8,281 nt of DNA. It comes from an uncultured euryarchaeote. Its GTDB lineage: Archaea > Thermoplasmatota > Poseidoniia > Poseidoniales > Thalassarchaeaceae. A program made the position numbers and the translations under genes. The stretch is from positions 1 through 8,281 of the forward strand of contig CALCOR010000316.1 of assembly GCA_937897085.1 (NCBI GenBank), given 5' to 3'. Positions 1 to 6,167 of this stretch are shown piece after piece (positions within the stretch are counted from its first letter, which is position 1; every line of letters starts with the position of its first letter). The notes beneath the pieces are model-generated. The model saw only the letters and a list, made by a program, of their open reading frames with translations. It was not told the DNA's origin and did no database searches.

Positions 1-412
1 CCGGCTCGTCACTGCCGGCGGCCACTGGCAGACCTGCCTCCTGCATCAGCCGGCGCGCCTCTATCTTGTCGCCCAGATTGCGAATGACCTCTGAGGATGG
101 GCCGATGAACGTGATGCCCTCCTCCTCACAACGGCGTACGAATTCGGCGTTCTCTGCCAGAAACCCATAGCCGGGGTGAATCGCCTGCGCTCCTACCTCC
201 CTGGCAGCTCCGATGATCGCATCGATGTTGAGATAGGATTCGATTGGGCTGTCGAGATAGAGTGGCACGGCATGGTCAGAGAGGCGAACAGGGAGGGAGA
301 GCCTGTCCTCACGCCCGTGTACGATGGCGACTTCGCAGCCCAGCCTGCGTAGTGAGCGGAGAATTCTGAGCGCGATCTCGCCACGGTTTGCGATGAGCAC
401 TCGCTCGAACAT
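1..412 (-). CDS. accC: Biotin carboxylase, N-terminal part (acetyl/propionyl-CoA carboxylase type), cut by left edge
   Basis: This is the ATP-dependent biotin carboxylase subunit or domain of an acyl-CoA carboxylase, which carboxylates biotin on a carrier protein with bicarbonate. Only the first 137 residues are visible of a family usually 450 to 650 long. Translation from the ATG at 412 gives MFERVLIANRGEIALRI, the near-invariant start of the family's N-terminal domain. HPGYGFLAEN follows at about residues 79-88, then FIGPSSEVIRNLGDK at about 102-116, the segment leading into the ATP-grasp domain. The ATP-grasp domain, catalytic residues and any fused biotin domain lie outside the window. 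It starts 54 bases after the stop of the flavoprotein gene on the same strand, so the two may be co-transcribed. No strong Shine-Dalgarno is seen. The family is sure; whether the substrate is acetyl- or propionyl-CoA cannot be told here. Confidence 0.93.
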   Translation of the reverse strand, partial: MFERVLIANRGEIALRILRSLRRLGCEVAIVHGREDRLSLPVRLSDHAVPLYLDSPIESYLNIDAIIGAAREVGAQAIHPGYGFLAENAEFVRRCEEEGITFIGPSSEVIRNLGDKIEARRLMQEAGLPVAAGSDEP

Positions 413-439
413 GCAACCCTACGAGAGAACCCGGTTCAA

Positions 440-450
440 GAGCCTGACCC
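440..450. repeat. Copy 1 of the 11-base word GAGCCTGACCC
   Basis: This exact 11-mer occurs three times on the plus strand (440-450, 7286-7296, 7521-7531), each time between genes. This copy lies in the 54-base gap between the flavoprotein stop and the biotin carboxylase start. Its flanks do not fold like those of the other two, so it may be chance. Confidence 0.3.
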
Positions 451-466
451 ATCACCCGGATGAGGT

Positions 467-1750
467 TCAGTAGACGTCACGGAGGTAGCGCTTCTCTTCC
501 TTCATCATGCCCACCTCGACGAACTGCTTCGCATCATCGGCTGACATCTCACCATATTCTTCGACGATGTCGATGAGCGTCTGATGGACATCCTTGGCCA
601 TGTAATTCTTGTCTCCACAGACATAGAAGTAGGCTCCACTCTCGATCCACACCCAGATCTCCGCGGCGTGCTTCTGCATCAGATGCTGGACGTAGACCTT
701 CGGCTTGTCAGGTTCGCGCGACCACGCCAGATCGAGTTGCGTCAGGTGGCCGGTTTTCAGCCAGTGCTGCAACTGTTCTCGGTAGAGAAACTCCCCCTTC
801 TCAGTTCGGTCTCCGAAGAACAGCCAGTTGTGTCCTTTCGCCCCGTCTATCTCCCTCTGCTCAAGGTAGGCCCGGAAGGGAGCGATACCGGTTCCCGGTC
901 CGACCATGATGATGTCCACATCTCCGTCTTCAGGCAGCACGAACGAACGGGTGGGCGACATGAACACCGGGATGTCTGGGGTGTTGAGTTCGGTGTGGTC
1001 AGCGAGGTAGACTGTGCACAGGCCACCGCGAGCGCGGTCGTGATGCTCGTAGCGGACGATGGCGACCGTCAACTCGACGATTCCGGGGTGGGCGTCAGGT
1101 GACGAGGCGATCGAATAGAGACGAGGCTTGAGCCGGTCGAGACCGGATACGAATTCCAGGGGCGTGAACAGGAGGTGAGGGAAGTCACCTAGCAGGTCGA
1201 TGTAGTCACGCGACCAGATGTAGTTCTCCATCGCCTCATCATCCTCCACGAGCGACGACCAGAGCGTATAGGACGGGTCGAGCGCGCCACCCACGGGATG
1301 GAAGTCCGCAGGGAAGTCCTCATCCTCACCGGACCAATGCCACTGCTGGATGGCCTCGCCTGATGACACCGCGGCGCGGCTGCGACCGACCAGACGGACA
1401 TCCACTGGCCTGGCAGAACTGTCGAACTTCGGCTCGAGCCCCTTGATGAATTTCTTGTTCAGTCGGTGGATCTCATAGGTGTGCAGCAGAGCGTGGCCGA
1501 CCTCCTGCTCACCGAGGTGGGTCTCGACCGCCTCATCTCCGCTGAACCCGAGGAGCGCAAGCAGGTCAGCCACCAGTTCTGGAGGGTTGTGCGGGATGAT
1601 TGCGAGCGCGTCGCCAGCCTTGTACTCAAGGCCCGAGTCACCCAGCGCGACCGAAAAGTGACGTGTCTCCTTGTTGGAATACTCGGTCGTCAAGCAGTAG
1701 TTCTCTGTCAACTCCGCCTTGTACGGGTTCTTGCTGCTCCAGTCGCTCAT
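467..1750 (-). CDS. FAD/NADPH-binding flavoprotein reductase (sulfite reductase alpha / P450 reductase type) without an FMN domain
   Basis: This is probably a soluble flavin reductase passing electrons from NADPH through FAD to a partner. It is 427 residues from the ATG at 1750. Visible motifs in family order are NKETRHFSVAL (about 26-36), the FAD motif RLYSIASS (210-217), GGLCTVYLAD (242-251), the nucleotide-binding GPGTGIAPFRAYLEQR (284-299), FFGDRTEKGEFLY (311-323), YVCGD (376-380) and the C-terminal ending RYLRDVY, typical of CysJ and cytochrome P450 reductases. The family's flavodoxin-like FMN domain is absent, so it matches only the C-terminal half of CysJ. The frame stays open to a GTG at 1864, adding 38 residues with no recognised homology; I prefer 1750 because the family match begins just after it. 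The partner could be a sulfite reductase, a ferredoxin or a separate flavodoxin; no such gene is in view. The biotin carboxylase gene follows after 54 bases. Confidence 0.88.
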   Translation of the reverse strand: MSDWSSKNPYKAELTENYCLTTEYSNKETRHFSVALGDSGLEYKAGDALAIIPHNPPELVADLLALLGFSGDEAVETHLGEQEVGHALLHTYEIHRLNKKFIKGLEPKFDSSARPVDVRLVGRSRAAVSSGEAIQQWHWSGEDEDFPADFHPVGGALDPSYTLWSSLVEDDEAMENYIWSRDYIDLLGDFPHLLFTPLEFVSGLDRLKPRLYSIASSPDAHPGIVELTVAIVRYEHHDRARGGLCTVYLADHTELNTPDIPVFMSPTRSFVLPEDGDVDIIMVGPGTGIAPFRAYLEQREIDGAKGHNWLFFGDRTEKGEFLYREQLQHWLKTGHLTQLDLAWSREPDKPKVYVQHLMQKHAAEIWVWIESGAYFYVCGDKNYMAKDVHQTLIDIVEEYGEMSADDAKQFVEVGMMKEEKRYLRDVY

Positions 1751-1895
1751 CCCAATCCTGCCCGCACACCTCAGTAACTCAAGGTCGAACTGCCGTTCCA
1801 ACCCCGGTTTATCAAACGCTGCATCAAGCGACCAGCGCGCGGTTGACACAGGGTAGGTCGGCACCGCTCGAGGAGGGGTGACGAGCAGCCTCGGT

Positions 1896-1919
1896 CGGTG
1901 AATGCTTTATCCTTCACCG
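1896..1919. promoter_or_regulatory. Inverted repeat with TATA-like core in the divergent promoter region
   Basis: CGGTGAA (1896-1902) and TTCACCG (1913-1919) are perfect 7-bp inverted arms around TGCTTTATCC. The site lies between the leftward flavoprotein gene and the rightward metallo-hydrolase gene. An archaeal TATA box sits about 26 bases before the transcription start. The central TTTAT could therefore serve both directions, giving leaders of roughly 20 bases to GTG 1864 on the left and ATG 1955 on the right. The symmetry suggests an operator; no regulator is identified. Confidence 0.4.
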
Positions 1920-1954
1920 GACGAAGACCGCGAGCGCGAGCGGGGGCATGTGGG

Positions 1955-2755
1955 ATGGTCGAAGTTCACTTCCTCGGTTCAGGGAACGCGTTCTGCCCCA
2001 CTGGCAGGATGCACTCTCTGGTGCTCATCGATGGCGGCTTGCTCATCGACGCTCCGCCGACGCTGCTGGCACAGTTGCGCATCGCCGGCATCTCTCCGGA
2101 TGAGATTGACACTCTGCTGGTGACCCATTGGCATGGAGACCACACATTCGGATTCCCATTCCTGCTGCTCGAGAGGCGCTACATCTCTGACCGGGACGGT
2201 GAGCACACTCTGGATGTCCACGCCCACACCGGTGGAGAACAGAGGCTGAGTCACCTGTGCGATCTCGCCTTCCCGGGATCTCTGAGTGATGTGCTGGCTG
2301 AGCGAGTGCGTTTCCACGAACACTCCTCCGGCGAGATTGAGGGTCTGGTGCGCGTCGGCGGCGGTTGGACATACGAGCGCTACCCGGTCCATCACGTACC
2401 GGAAACTGACCCTCACGGCTACAGCCTGGTTCACGAATCTGGGCTGGTCCTCCTCCACTGTGGAGACTCCGGTCCGTGCTCCGAGATTGAGCGCAGGTCT
2501 CCCGACGCAGACGTGGTGATCATCGAACTCGGGATTCCCGACGGGGTTCCCTCGGACTTCCACTACAAGCCATCGACCCTCACAGACCTAGCACGCGCCT
2601 GCCCGGAGACAACCTTCCTCGCCACTCATCTATTCACCGAGTCGGGGACTGAATCAGCAGGTGAAGTTCCATCTCTTCCGCGCAATGTCATTCAAGTTGC
2701 CGACGGTGACCGGTTTCTACTAGAAAAGAGCGGCGCCACCCGTATTTCCAATTGA
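1955..2755 (+). CDS. Metallo-beta-lactamase fold hydrolase, RNase Z-like
   Basis: This is a zinc-dependent hydrolase of the metallo-beta-lactamase fold, closest by eye to the RNase Z / phosphodiesterase branch, which includes the tRNA 3'-processing nuclease. The protein has 266 residues. It opens with MVEVHFLGSGNAFCPTGR, the usual first strand and glycine turn. The zinc motif THWHGDH has its HxHxDH at residues 58-63, later ligand candidates are in VHHVP and LLHCGDSG, and there is a late THLF histidine. The frame is open back to a GTG at 1898, but the fold starts at the ATG at 1955 and the extra 19 residues are Arg-rich and unlike the family, so I chose 1955. No Shine-Dalgarno is clear. It is divergent from the flavoprotein gene and shares a possible promoter at 1896-1919. 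tRNA processing is possible but not shown; other phosphodiesterase or hydrolase roles fit equally. Confidence 0.88.
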   Translation: MVEVHFLGSGNAFCPTGRMHSLVLIDGGLLIDAPPTLLAQLRIAGISPDEIDTLLVTHWHGDHTFGFPFLLLERRYISDRDGEHTLDVHAHTGGEQRLSHLCDLAFPGSLSDVLAERVRFHEHSSGEIEGLVRVGGGWTYERYPVHHVPETDPHGYSLVHESGLVLLHCGDSGPCSEIERRSPDADVVIIELGIPDGVPSDFHYKPSTLTDLARACPETTFLATHLFTESGTESAGEVPSLPRNVIQVADGDRFLLEKSGATRISN

Positions 2756-2760
2756 GACCT

Positions 2761-2850
2761 GTTGAAAATAGGTTAGATATAATTACAGATATATATCTCT
2801 AATCGGGTGGTTTATTTCAGATAATCACATCTCTCATACGTCTGATAATG
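2761..2850. other. AT-rich stretch, possible DNA-unwinding element
   Basis: About 70% AT over 90 bases, and 31 of the first 40 bases are A or T. It holds a perfect 12-base palindrome, AGATATATATCT, at 2787-2798, flanked by an imperfect larger inverted repeat (TTAGATATA to the left, TATATCTCTAA to the right). GATAAT occurs twice, at 2820-2825 and 2844-2849. It is the most AT-rich part of the window. Confidence 0.55.
2803..2820 (+). repeat. Origin-box-like direct repeat, copy 1
   Basis: TCGGGTGG (2803-2810) followed by TTTATTTC, resembling the second copy at 2862-2878, which reads TCGGGTGG then AATGATTTC. Both are on the plus strand, with starts 59 bases apart. A candidate initiator-binding site, based on position and repetition only. 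Confidence 0.35.
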
Positions 2851-2858
2851 CGCGCCCT

Positions 2859-2878
2859 GTTTCGGGTGGAATGATTTC
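2859..2878 (+). repeat. Origin-recognition-box-like repeat, copy 2
   Basis: The sequence TTTCGGGTGGAATG, inside 2859-2878, matches 10 of 14 positions of the archaeal mini-ORB core as I remember it (TTTCCAGTGGAAAC). It shares TCGGGTGG with 2803-2810, and its GGTGGAA recurs inverted at 3110-3116. It lies at the edge of the AT-rich stretch. Confidence 0.4.
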
Positions 2879-3028
2879 GCGGGCGCCTTCAATAATCTCC
2901 GTCGATCCATTCAGACCCAGCCGCCAATCTTGATCTCGCCCCACCACCCCCTGGCCATGCTGGCACTACATGTCGCCGGTGATTTGAACGCGGTCGAGGA
3001 GGTGCAACAGAACGCCCTGCTGCTCCCG

Positions 3029-3059
3029 AATTGGTGTTATCTATACACCACTTCCAATT
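3029..3059. repeat. Nested dyad symmetry with TATA-like centre
   Basis: TGGTGT (3032-3037) and ACACCA (3045-3050) are perfect inverted arms around TATCTAT. An outer pair, AATTGG (3029-3034) and CCAATT (3054-3059), is also perfectly complementary but offset, so the two pairings are alternatives. It could be a protein-binding site of the origin or an operator. The TATA-like centre is about 200 bases before the orc1/cdc6 start, far for a simple core promoter. Confidence 0.4.
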
Positions 3060-3107
3060 GCGCGAGGGGCTACGATGAATTGAATCTCCTGTAGCGCGCG
3101 TATCGAG

Positions 3108-3118
3108 CATTTCCACCA
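3108..3118 (-). repeat. Inverted origin-box-like element
   Basis: Read on the minus strand this contains GGTGGAAAT, sharing GGTGGAA with the plus-strand element at 2865-2871. The two face opposite directions about 240 bases apart, the arrangement expected of initiator boxes around an origin. The shared core is short, so chance is possible. Confidence 0.3.
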
Positions 3119-3225
3119 TGCTTGGCAAACAGACTTATTACACCCTGCTAGCGTCGCTCGGATTCCCTGTGCCAGAGTCGTGAGGAACGCGCAAGTGAAC
3201 TGAGCGGCGGGGCATTAGGGGGACT

Positions 3226-3229
3226 GGAG
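3226..3229 (+). promoter_or_regulatory. Probable ribosome binding site of orc1/cdc6
   Basis: GGAG lies 10 bases before the ATG at 3240 and fits the archaeal anti-Shine-Dalgarno. It is one of the few such sites in this window, suggesting this mRNA has a leader rather than being leaderless. Confidence 0.4.
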
Positions 3230-3239
3230 TTGTTAGAAA

Positions 3240-4481
3240 ATGAGTGAAAATATTTTCGAACAACTACTCGACGAGCCGAGCCTGTTCAAGAGCCGTGAGG
3301 TTCTGCACCACGGTTTCACTCCCAGCGCTCTTCCGCATCGCGGGCGTGAGATTAAGACGCTCGTCCATAACTTAGTGGAGGCTCTCCAAGGCCAGATTCC
3401 CTCAAACATGCTGCTCTATGGGCAGCCCGGCTCAGGGAAGACGGCGGTGACCCGATTCGTCTCCCAGCAATTACTCGCCAGAGGGGCCGAACTCGGACGG
3501 TCAGTACACGTCGTCGAGGTCAATTGCTGCACTGTCGACACGAAGTACAGGGTACTGGCGCAGATTGGCAACTCACTCACGCGCAAGGGGCAGAGCGCCA
3601 TTCCATTCACCGGCTGGCCGACCGACAAGGTGCTCGAGCGTCTGAAGGAGAACATGGATGCCATCGGCGGGGTGCACGTAATCGTACTCGACGAGGTGGA
3701 CCACCTGGTTCACAAGAGCGGTGACGGCGTCCTCTATCCACTGACGAGCCTGAACTACGAACTACGAAACTCTCGCTGTTGTATCATCGGTATCACCAAC
3801 GATCTCCTGTTTCCCGACATGCTCGACGCTCGCGTCGCCTCCCGCCTCGGCTCGGAGGATTTGGTGTTCGCCCCGTACAACGCCGCCCAGATTGAGGACG
3901 TGCTGAGCGCGCGAGCAAAAGAAGGGATCAGGGAAGGAGTACTCGATGATGGTATCATCGAATTATGTGCCGCGCTATCAGCACAGGAGCATGGGGACGC
4001 ACGGCGTGCGCTCGACCTGCTGCGTATCTCGGTGCAGAAGGCTGAGCACGATAAAAGTGAGAATGTGAATGTGCAGCACGTGCGCTTGGCGCAGAACCAA
4101 CTTGAGTTCGACCAGATCACTCCTGTGATAGCCACCCTGACAGCACATCAGAAGCTTGTTCTTTACAGCGTCCTGTTGAACGAGCGCAATGGCCTGAGAA
4201 ACGTTTCCACCGGTGAGGTGTACACGGTTTACCAGATGACCTGTGCCAACGCAGGACTGAGCCCACTGACCTCCAGACGGGTGTCCGACCTCATTCTCAT
4301 TCTGGACACCTTGAACCTCGTCACTGCCAAGACGATCAGCCTTGGGAGAGAAGGTAGGAGCAAGCGCATCAACTCCTGTATCCCTGAGATGGTCGACCCG
4401 ATCAAGGTGATGCTTGAAGCCGACGATTCAATCAAGTCCGCTATCGTAGCTCAATACAAGCTCCAATCCCGGCTCGGTTGA
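3240..4481 (+). CDS. cdc6: Orc1/Cdc6 replication initiator ATPase
   Basis: This is the archaeal initiator that binds origin recognition boxes and helps load the MCM helicase. At 413 residues it has the usual family length. The AAA+ domain shows Walker A GQPGSGKT (61-68), Walker B VIVLDEVDH (147-155), a sensor 1 region IIGITNDLLF (182-191) with N187, the candidate arginine finger stretch DARVASRLG (196-204), and sensor 2 in HGDARRALDLL (251-261). A C-terminal winged-helix DNA-binding domain follows, beginning near LTAHQKLVLYSVL (300-312). All key ATPase motifs are present, so it should be active. The ATG at 3240 is supported by GGAG 10 bases upstream. It stands alone, directly downstream of the AT-rich, repeat-bearing gap at 2756-3239, as expected for an initiator beside its own origin; it may also repress its own promoter there. 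The family call is secure; origin activity is inferred. Confidence 0.96.
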   Translation: MSENIFEQLLDEPSLFKSREVLHHGFTPSALPHRGREIKTLVHNLVEALQGQIPSNMLLYGQPGSGKTAVTRFVSQQLLARGAELGRSVHVVEVNCCTVDTKYRVLAQIGNSLTRKGQSAIPFTGWPTDKVLERLKENMDAIGGVHVIVLDEVDHLVHKSGDGVLYPLTSLNYELRNSRCCIIGITNDLLFPDMLDARVASRLGSEDLVFAPYNAAQIEDVLSARAKEGIREGVLDDGIIELCAALSAQEHGDARRALDLLRISVQKAEHDKSENVNVQHVRLAQNQLEFDQITPVIATLTAHQKLVLYSVLLNERNGLRNVSTGEVYTVYQMTCANAGLSPLTSRRVSDLILILDTLNLVTAKTISLGREGRSKRINSCIPEMVDPIKVMLEADDSIKSAIVAQYKLQSRLG

Positions 4482-4571
4482 TGTGTAGGACGTTCGGTGG
4501 CTAGACTCTGCTCACAGCACACCACTCACTCCTGAGAATCGTTAAGACGGGCTCGCAGGTCGCCGGCAGTG

Positions 4572-5174
4572 ATGGGCGACGACGATTCCGGAGACGCCGG
4601 CGAGTTGCAGATGATCACGGACTGGCTGAAGTCTCCCGGCAAAGGCTTCTCGCAGTTGCTGTTCGGGCTCGGAGTATGGGGCATCGCATTGGGCATCATC
4701 AACCTCGTGTGGGGCGCGGTGGTGATGGGTGAGCGCAAGGTAATCTGGGCCGGCTGGCTGACAATGGGCAAGCTGTGGGATGAGCCCTACACAGATTTCG
4801 AAGGAATCTCCGCGTCATTCCGACCATACTCGGACACGGTGTTCCTTGCGATGGGAGTCTTTGCACTACTCTGGGGTGCTCACGGAATCAACCAACGGTT
4901 CGAAGGTGGTATCCAAGGGTGGCTCAGGGGGCTGGCCTCCGACTCCACGTGGACGAGCCTCGTCTCATCTGAAGGGGAAGGAGGTTGGACGATGACCTTC
5001 TCCTCCTGGTGCCTGCTGGCCGGCTTCGGTTTCTACCTCTGGTGGGGGCTCGCGTACTGGGGCTGGGTTGACATCGGTGTCTACGCCATCACCGCGCCGC
5101 TGCTCGCATTCGGGTTCGGGCTGCGTTACGCGGCGTACGCTGAGGCGGCGGAATCTGCCGACGCTTCTGATTGA
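4572..5174 (+). CDS. Orphan membrane protein with four predicted transmembrane helices
   Basis: I do not recognise this family. The 200-residue protein starts with an acidic soluble stretch (MGDDDSGDAGELQM). Hydrophobic segments follow at about residues 29-52, 88-106, 141-163 and 167-186, and it ends in an acidic tail. It is rich in tryptophan (I count 15 in 200), with a cluster at YLWWGLAYWGW (155-165), and glycine is common in the helices. An even number of helices puts both ends on the same side. No catalytic motif or signal peptide is visible. I chose ATG 4572 over the adjacent GTG 4569. The start is 90 bases after the orc1/cdc6 stop, so co-transcription is possible but not shown. Its stop lies only three bases from the end of the converging glycosyltransferase gene, so no room is left for a terminator. 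GC-rich third positions and a clean membrane pattern support a real gene. Confidence 0.8.
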   Translation: MGDDDSGDAGELQMITDWLKSPGKGFSQLLFGLGVWGIALGIINLVWGAVVMGERKVIWAGWLTMGKLWDEPYTDFEGISASFRPYSDTVFLAMGVFALLWGAHGINQRFEGGIQGWLRGLASDSTWTSLVSSEGEGGWTMTFSSWCLLAGFGFYLWWGLAYWGWVDIGVYAITAPLLAFGFGLRYAAYAEAAESADASD

Positions 5175-5177
5175 AGT

Positions 5178-6167
5178 TCACTTCTTGGCGAACAGACGGC
5201 GATGGCCGTTTCTGCCGAGAACTGCGTCAATGCATCCCTCGAAGGCACCCGTCCAGAGGGCACAACTCCACAGAACGTGAATTCGAAATGCGATCAGTGC
5301 GGCGAGAAAGCAGCTCGCCATGACGATCCATAATGGGGCCATGGTCGCAGTGAAGTTGTCAAGTGGCCCGAACAGAAAGAACGAACTCGATACTAGCAGC
5401 ACAACAGGTAGCAGGGGAGTGATGATCGTCGCATCATTCGTGAAATCGTGTTTCACTCCTCGATATCCCCTGACGATCCTCACGTGCGCGCGGGCGTCCC
5501 GCCTTCGCTTGGACAGGAACTGTAGCAGTGATTCTTCGGCTACATGGTTGACAACAGCATCTGCAACGTAACGAATCTCACCTCCTGACTCGAGGATGCG
5601 CATCGAGACCTCCATGTCCTCCGCGTGATACCACGCCGGATCGAATCCGCCCCTCGCAACTAGATTCTCTCTCCTGAACATGGAACATGGTCCATTGGCA
5701 AGAGTGGCCTGTTCAGACCGATCATTGTACTTGGCAGCGATCATCCTTGCTCTCAACTTGCTGACCGAGGTTCTGCCCTCATCGAAAATGGTTCGACCGG
5801 TGACCGCTTCAACGTCATCGCTGGATGCCATCATCACAGATATCCAGTCGGATTCTGGTCTACAGTCGATGTCAGTGATGGCGACCCATTCTCCCTTTGC
5901 TGCCCTGAGCGCTTTGCTGCGTCCAGCCGACAGGCCCAGTGGTTCCTGAGTGAGAACTTGCACTGGAATTCCATTGGACTCTGGCCGGCTCGCTTCGGAA
6001 TCGTGCCACTTCTGAATGACCTCGGTTCCGCCATCGGACGAGCCGTCGTCGACGGCGATGATCTCCAGAGGTCGATAGGTCTGAGCAGCAAGTGCCGCCA
6101 TGCAGTCGTCAATCCACTGCGCCCCATCGCGGACACACACGGTGACACTCACGAGCGGCTCGCTCAC
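5178..6167 (-). CDS. Family 2 glycosyltransferase with C-terminal membrane segments
   Basis: This is a GT-A fold transferase that probably moves a sugar from a nucleotide sugar to a lipid, glycan or protein acceptor at the inner face of the membrane. Of 329 residues, the first 230 or so form the catalytic domain. VSVTVCVRDGAQWIDDCMAA (6-25) is followed by AVDDGSSDGG (38-47), which binds the nucleotide. ITDIDC (97-102) supplies the metal-binding DxD, and NGPCSMFRR (158-166) and HAEDMEVSMRI (181-191) give the acceptor region and the ED motif, whose acid is the likely base. Hydrophobic stretches at about 248-267 and 276-316 suggest two or three membrane helices. The start is a GTG overlapping the TGA of the upstream CoA gene as GTGA, indicating translational coupling. 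Role candidates are cell-surface glycan or polar lipid glycosylation; the substrate cannot be read from the sequence. Confidence 0.9.
   Translation of the reverse strand: MSEPLVSVTVCVRDGAQWIDDCMAALAAQTYRPLEIIAVDDGSSDGGTEVIQKWHDSEASRPESNGIPVQVLTQEPLGLSAGRSKALRAAKGEWVAITDIDCRPESDWISVMMASSDDVEAVTGRTIFDEGRTSVSKLRARMIAAKYNDRSEQATLANGPCSMFRRENLVARGGFDPAWYHAEDMEVSMRILESGGEIRYVADAVVNHVAEESLLQFLSKRRRDARAHVRIVRGYRGVKHDFTNDATIITPLLPVVLLVSSSFFLFGPLDNFTATMAPLWIVMASCFLAALIAFRIHVLWSCALWTGAFEGCIDAVLGRNGHRRLFAKK

Larger units (their letters stand above)
2756..3239. other. Candidate replication origin region upstream of orc1/cdc6
   Basis: This 484-base gap between the hydrolase and orc1/cdc6 holds no convincing gene. 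From 2761 to 2850 I count 27 G or C in 90 bases, about 70% AT, against clearly GC-rich coding neighbours; that is what a DNA-unwinding element would look like. Next to it are two direct repeats sharing TCGGGTGG, and two copies of GGTGGAA in opposite orientation (2865-2871 plus, 3110-3116 minus). A nested dyad lies at 3029-3059. Archaeal origins commonly sit beside an orc1/cdc6 gene and combine an AT-rich stretch with inverted origin recognition boxes. The assignment is an inference; the repeats match known boxes only partly. The region must also hold the orc1/cdc6 promoter. Confidence 0.55.

Noticed and set aside
425..470. tRNA T-arm-like GGTTCAAGAGCC in the gap before the biotin carboxylase
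   Set aside because: The flanking bases do not form the T stem, and there is no room for a tRNA in the 54-base gap.
584..1102. 172-codon plus-strand open frame antisense to the flavoprotein gene
   Set aside because: It lies wholly inside a strongly supported gene on the other strand; its translation has no family features and is the usual antisense shadow in GC-rich DNA.
1979..2563. 194-codon minus-strand open frame antisense to the metallo-hydrolase
   Set aside because: The plus-strand gene carries the zinc motif and family start; the antisense translation shows no recognisable domain.
2957..3094. 45-codon plus-strand frame starting MLALHVAGDLNAVEEVQQ
   Set aside because: It reads a little like protein, but has a stop just upstream, no ribosome site and no known match, and it overlaps the dyad element. 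It could be a small protein or gene remnant; not supported enough to call.
2889..3128. 79-codon minus-strand open frame in the origin-like gap
   Set aside because: Composition is Arg/Pro/Gly-heavy and irregular, no ribosome site is evident, and it covers the dyad at 3029-3059; more likely noncoding.
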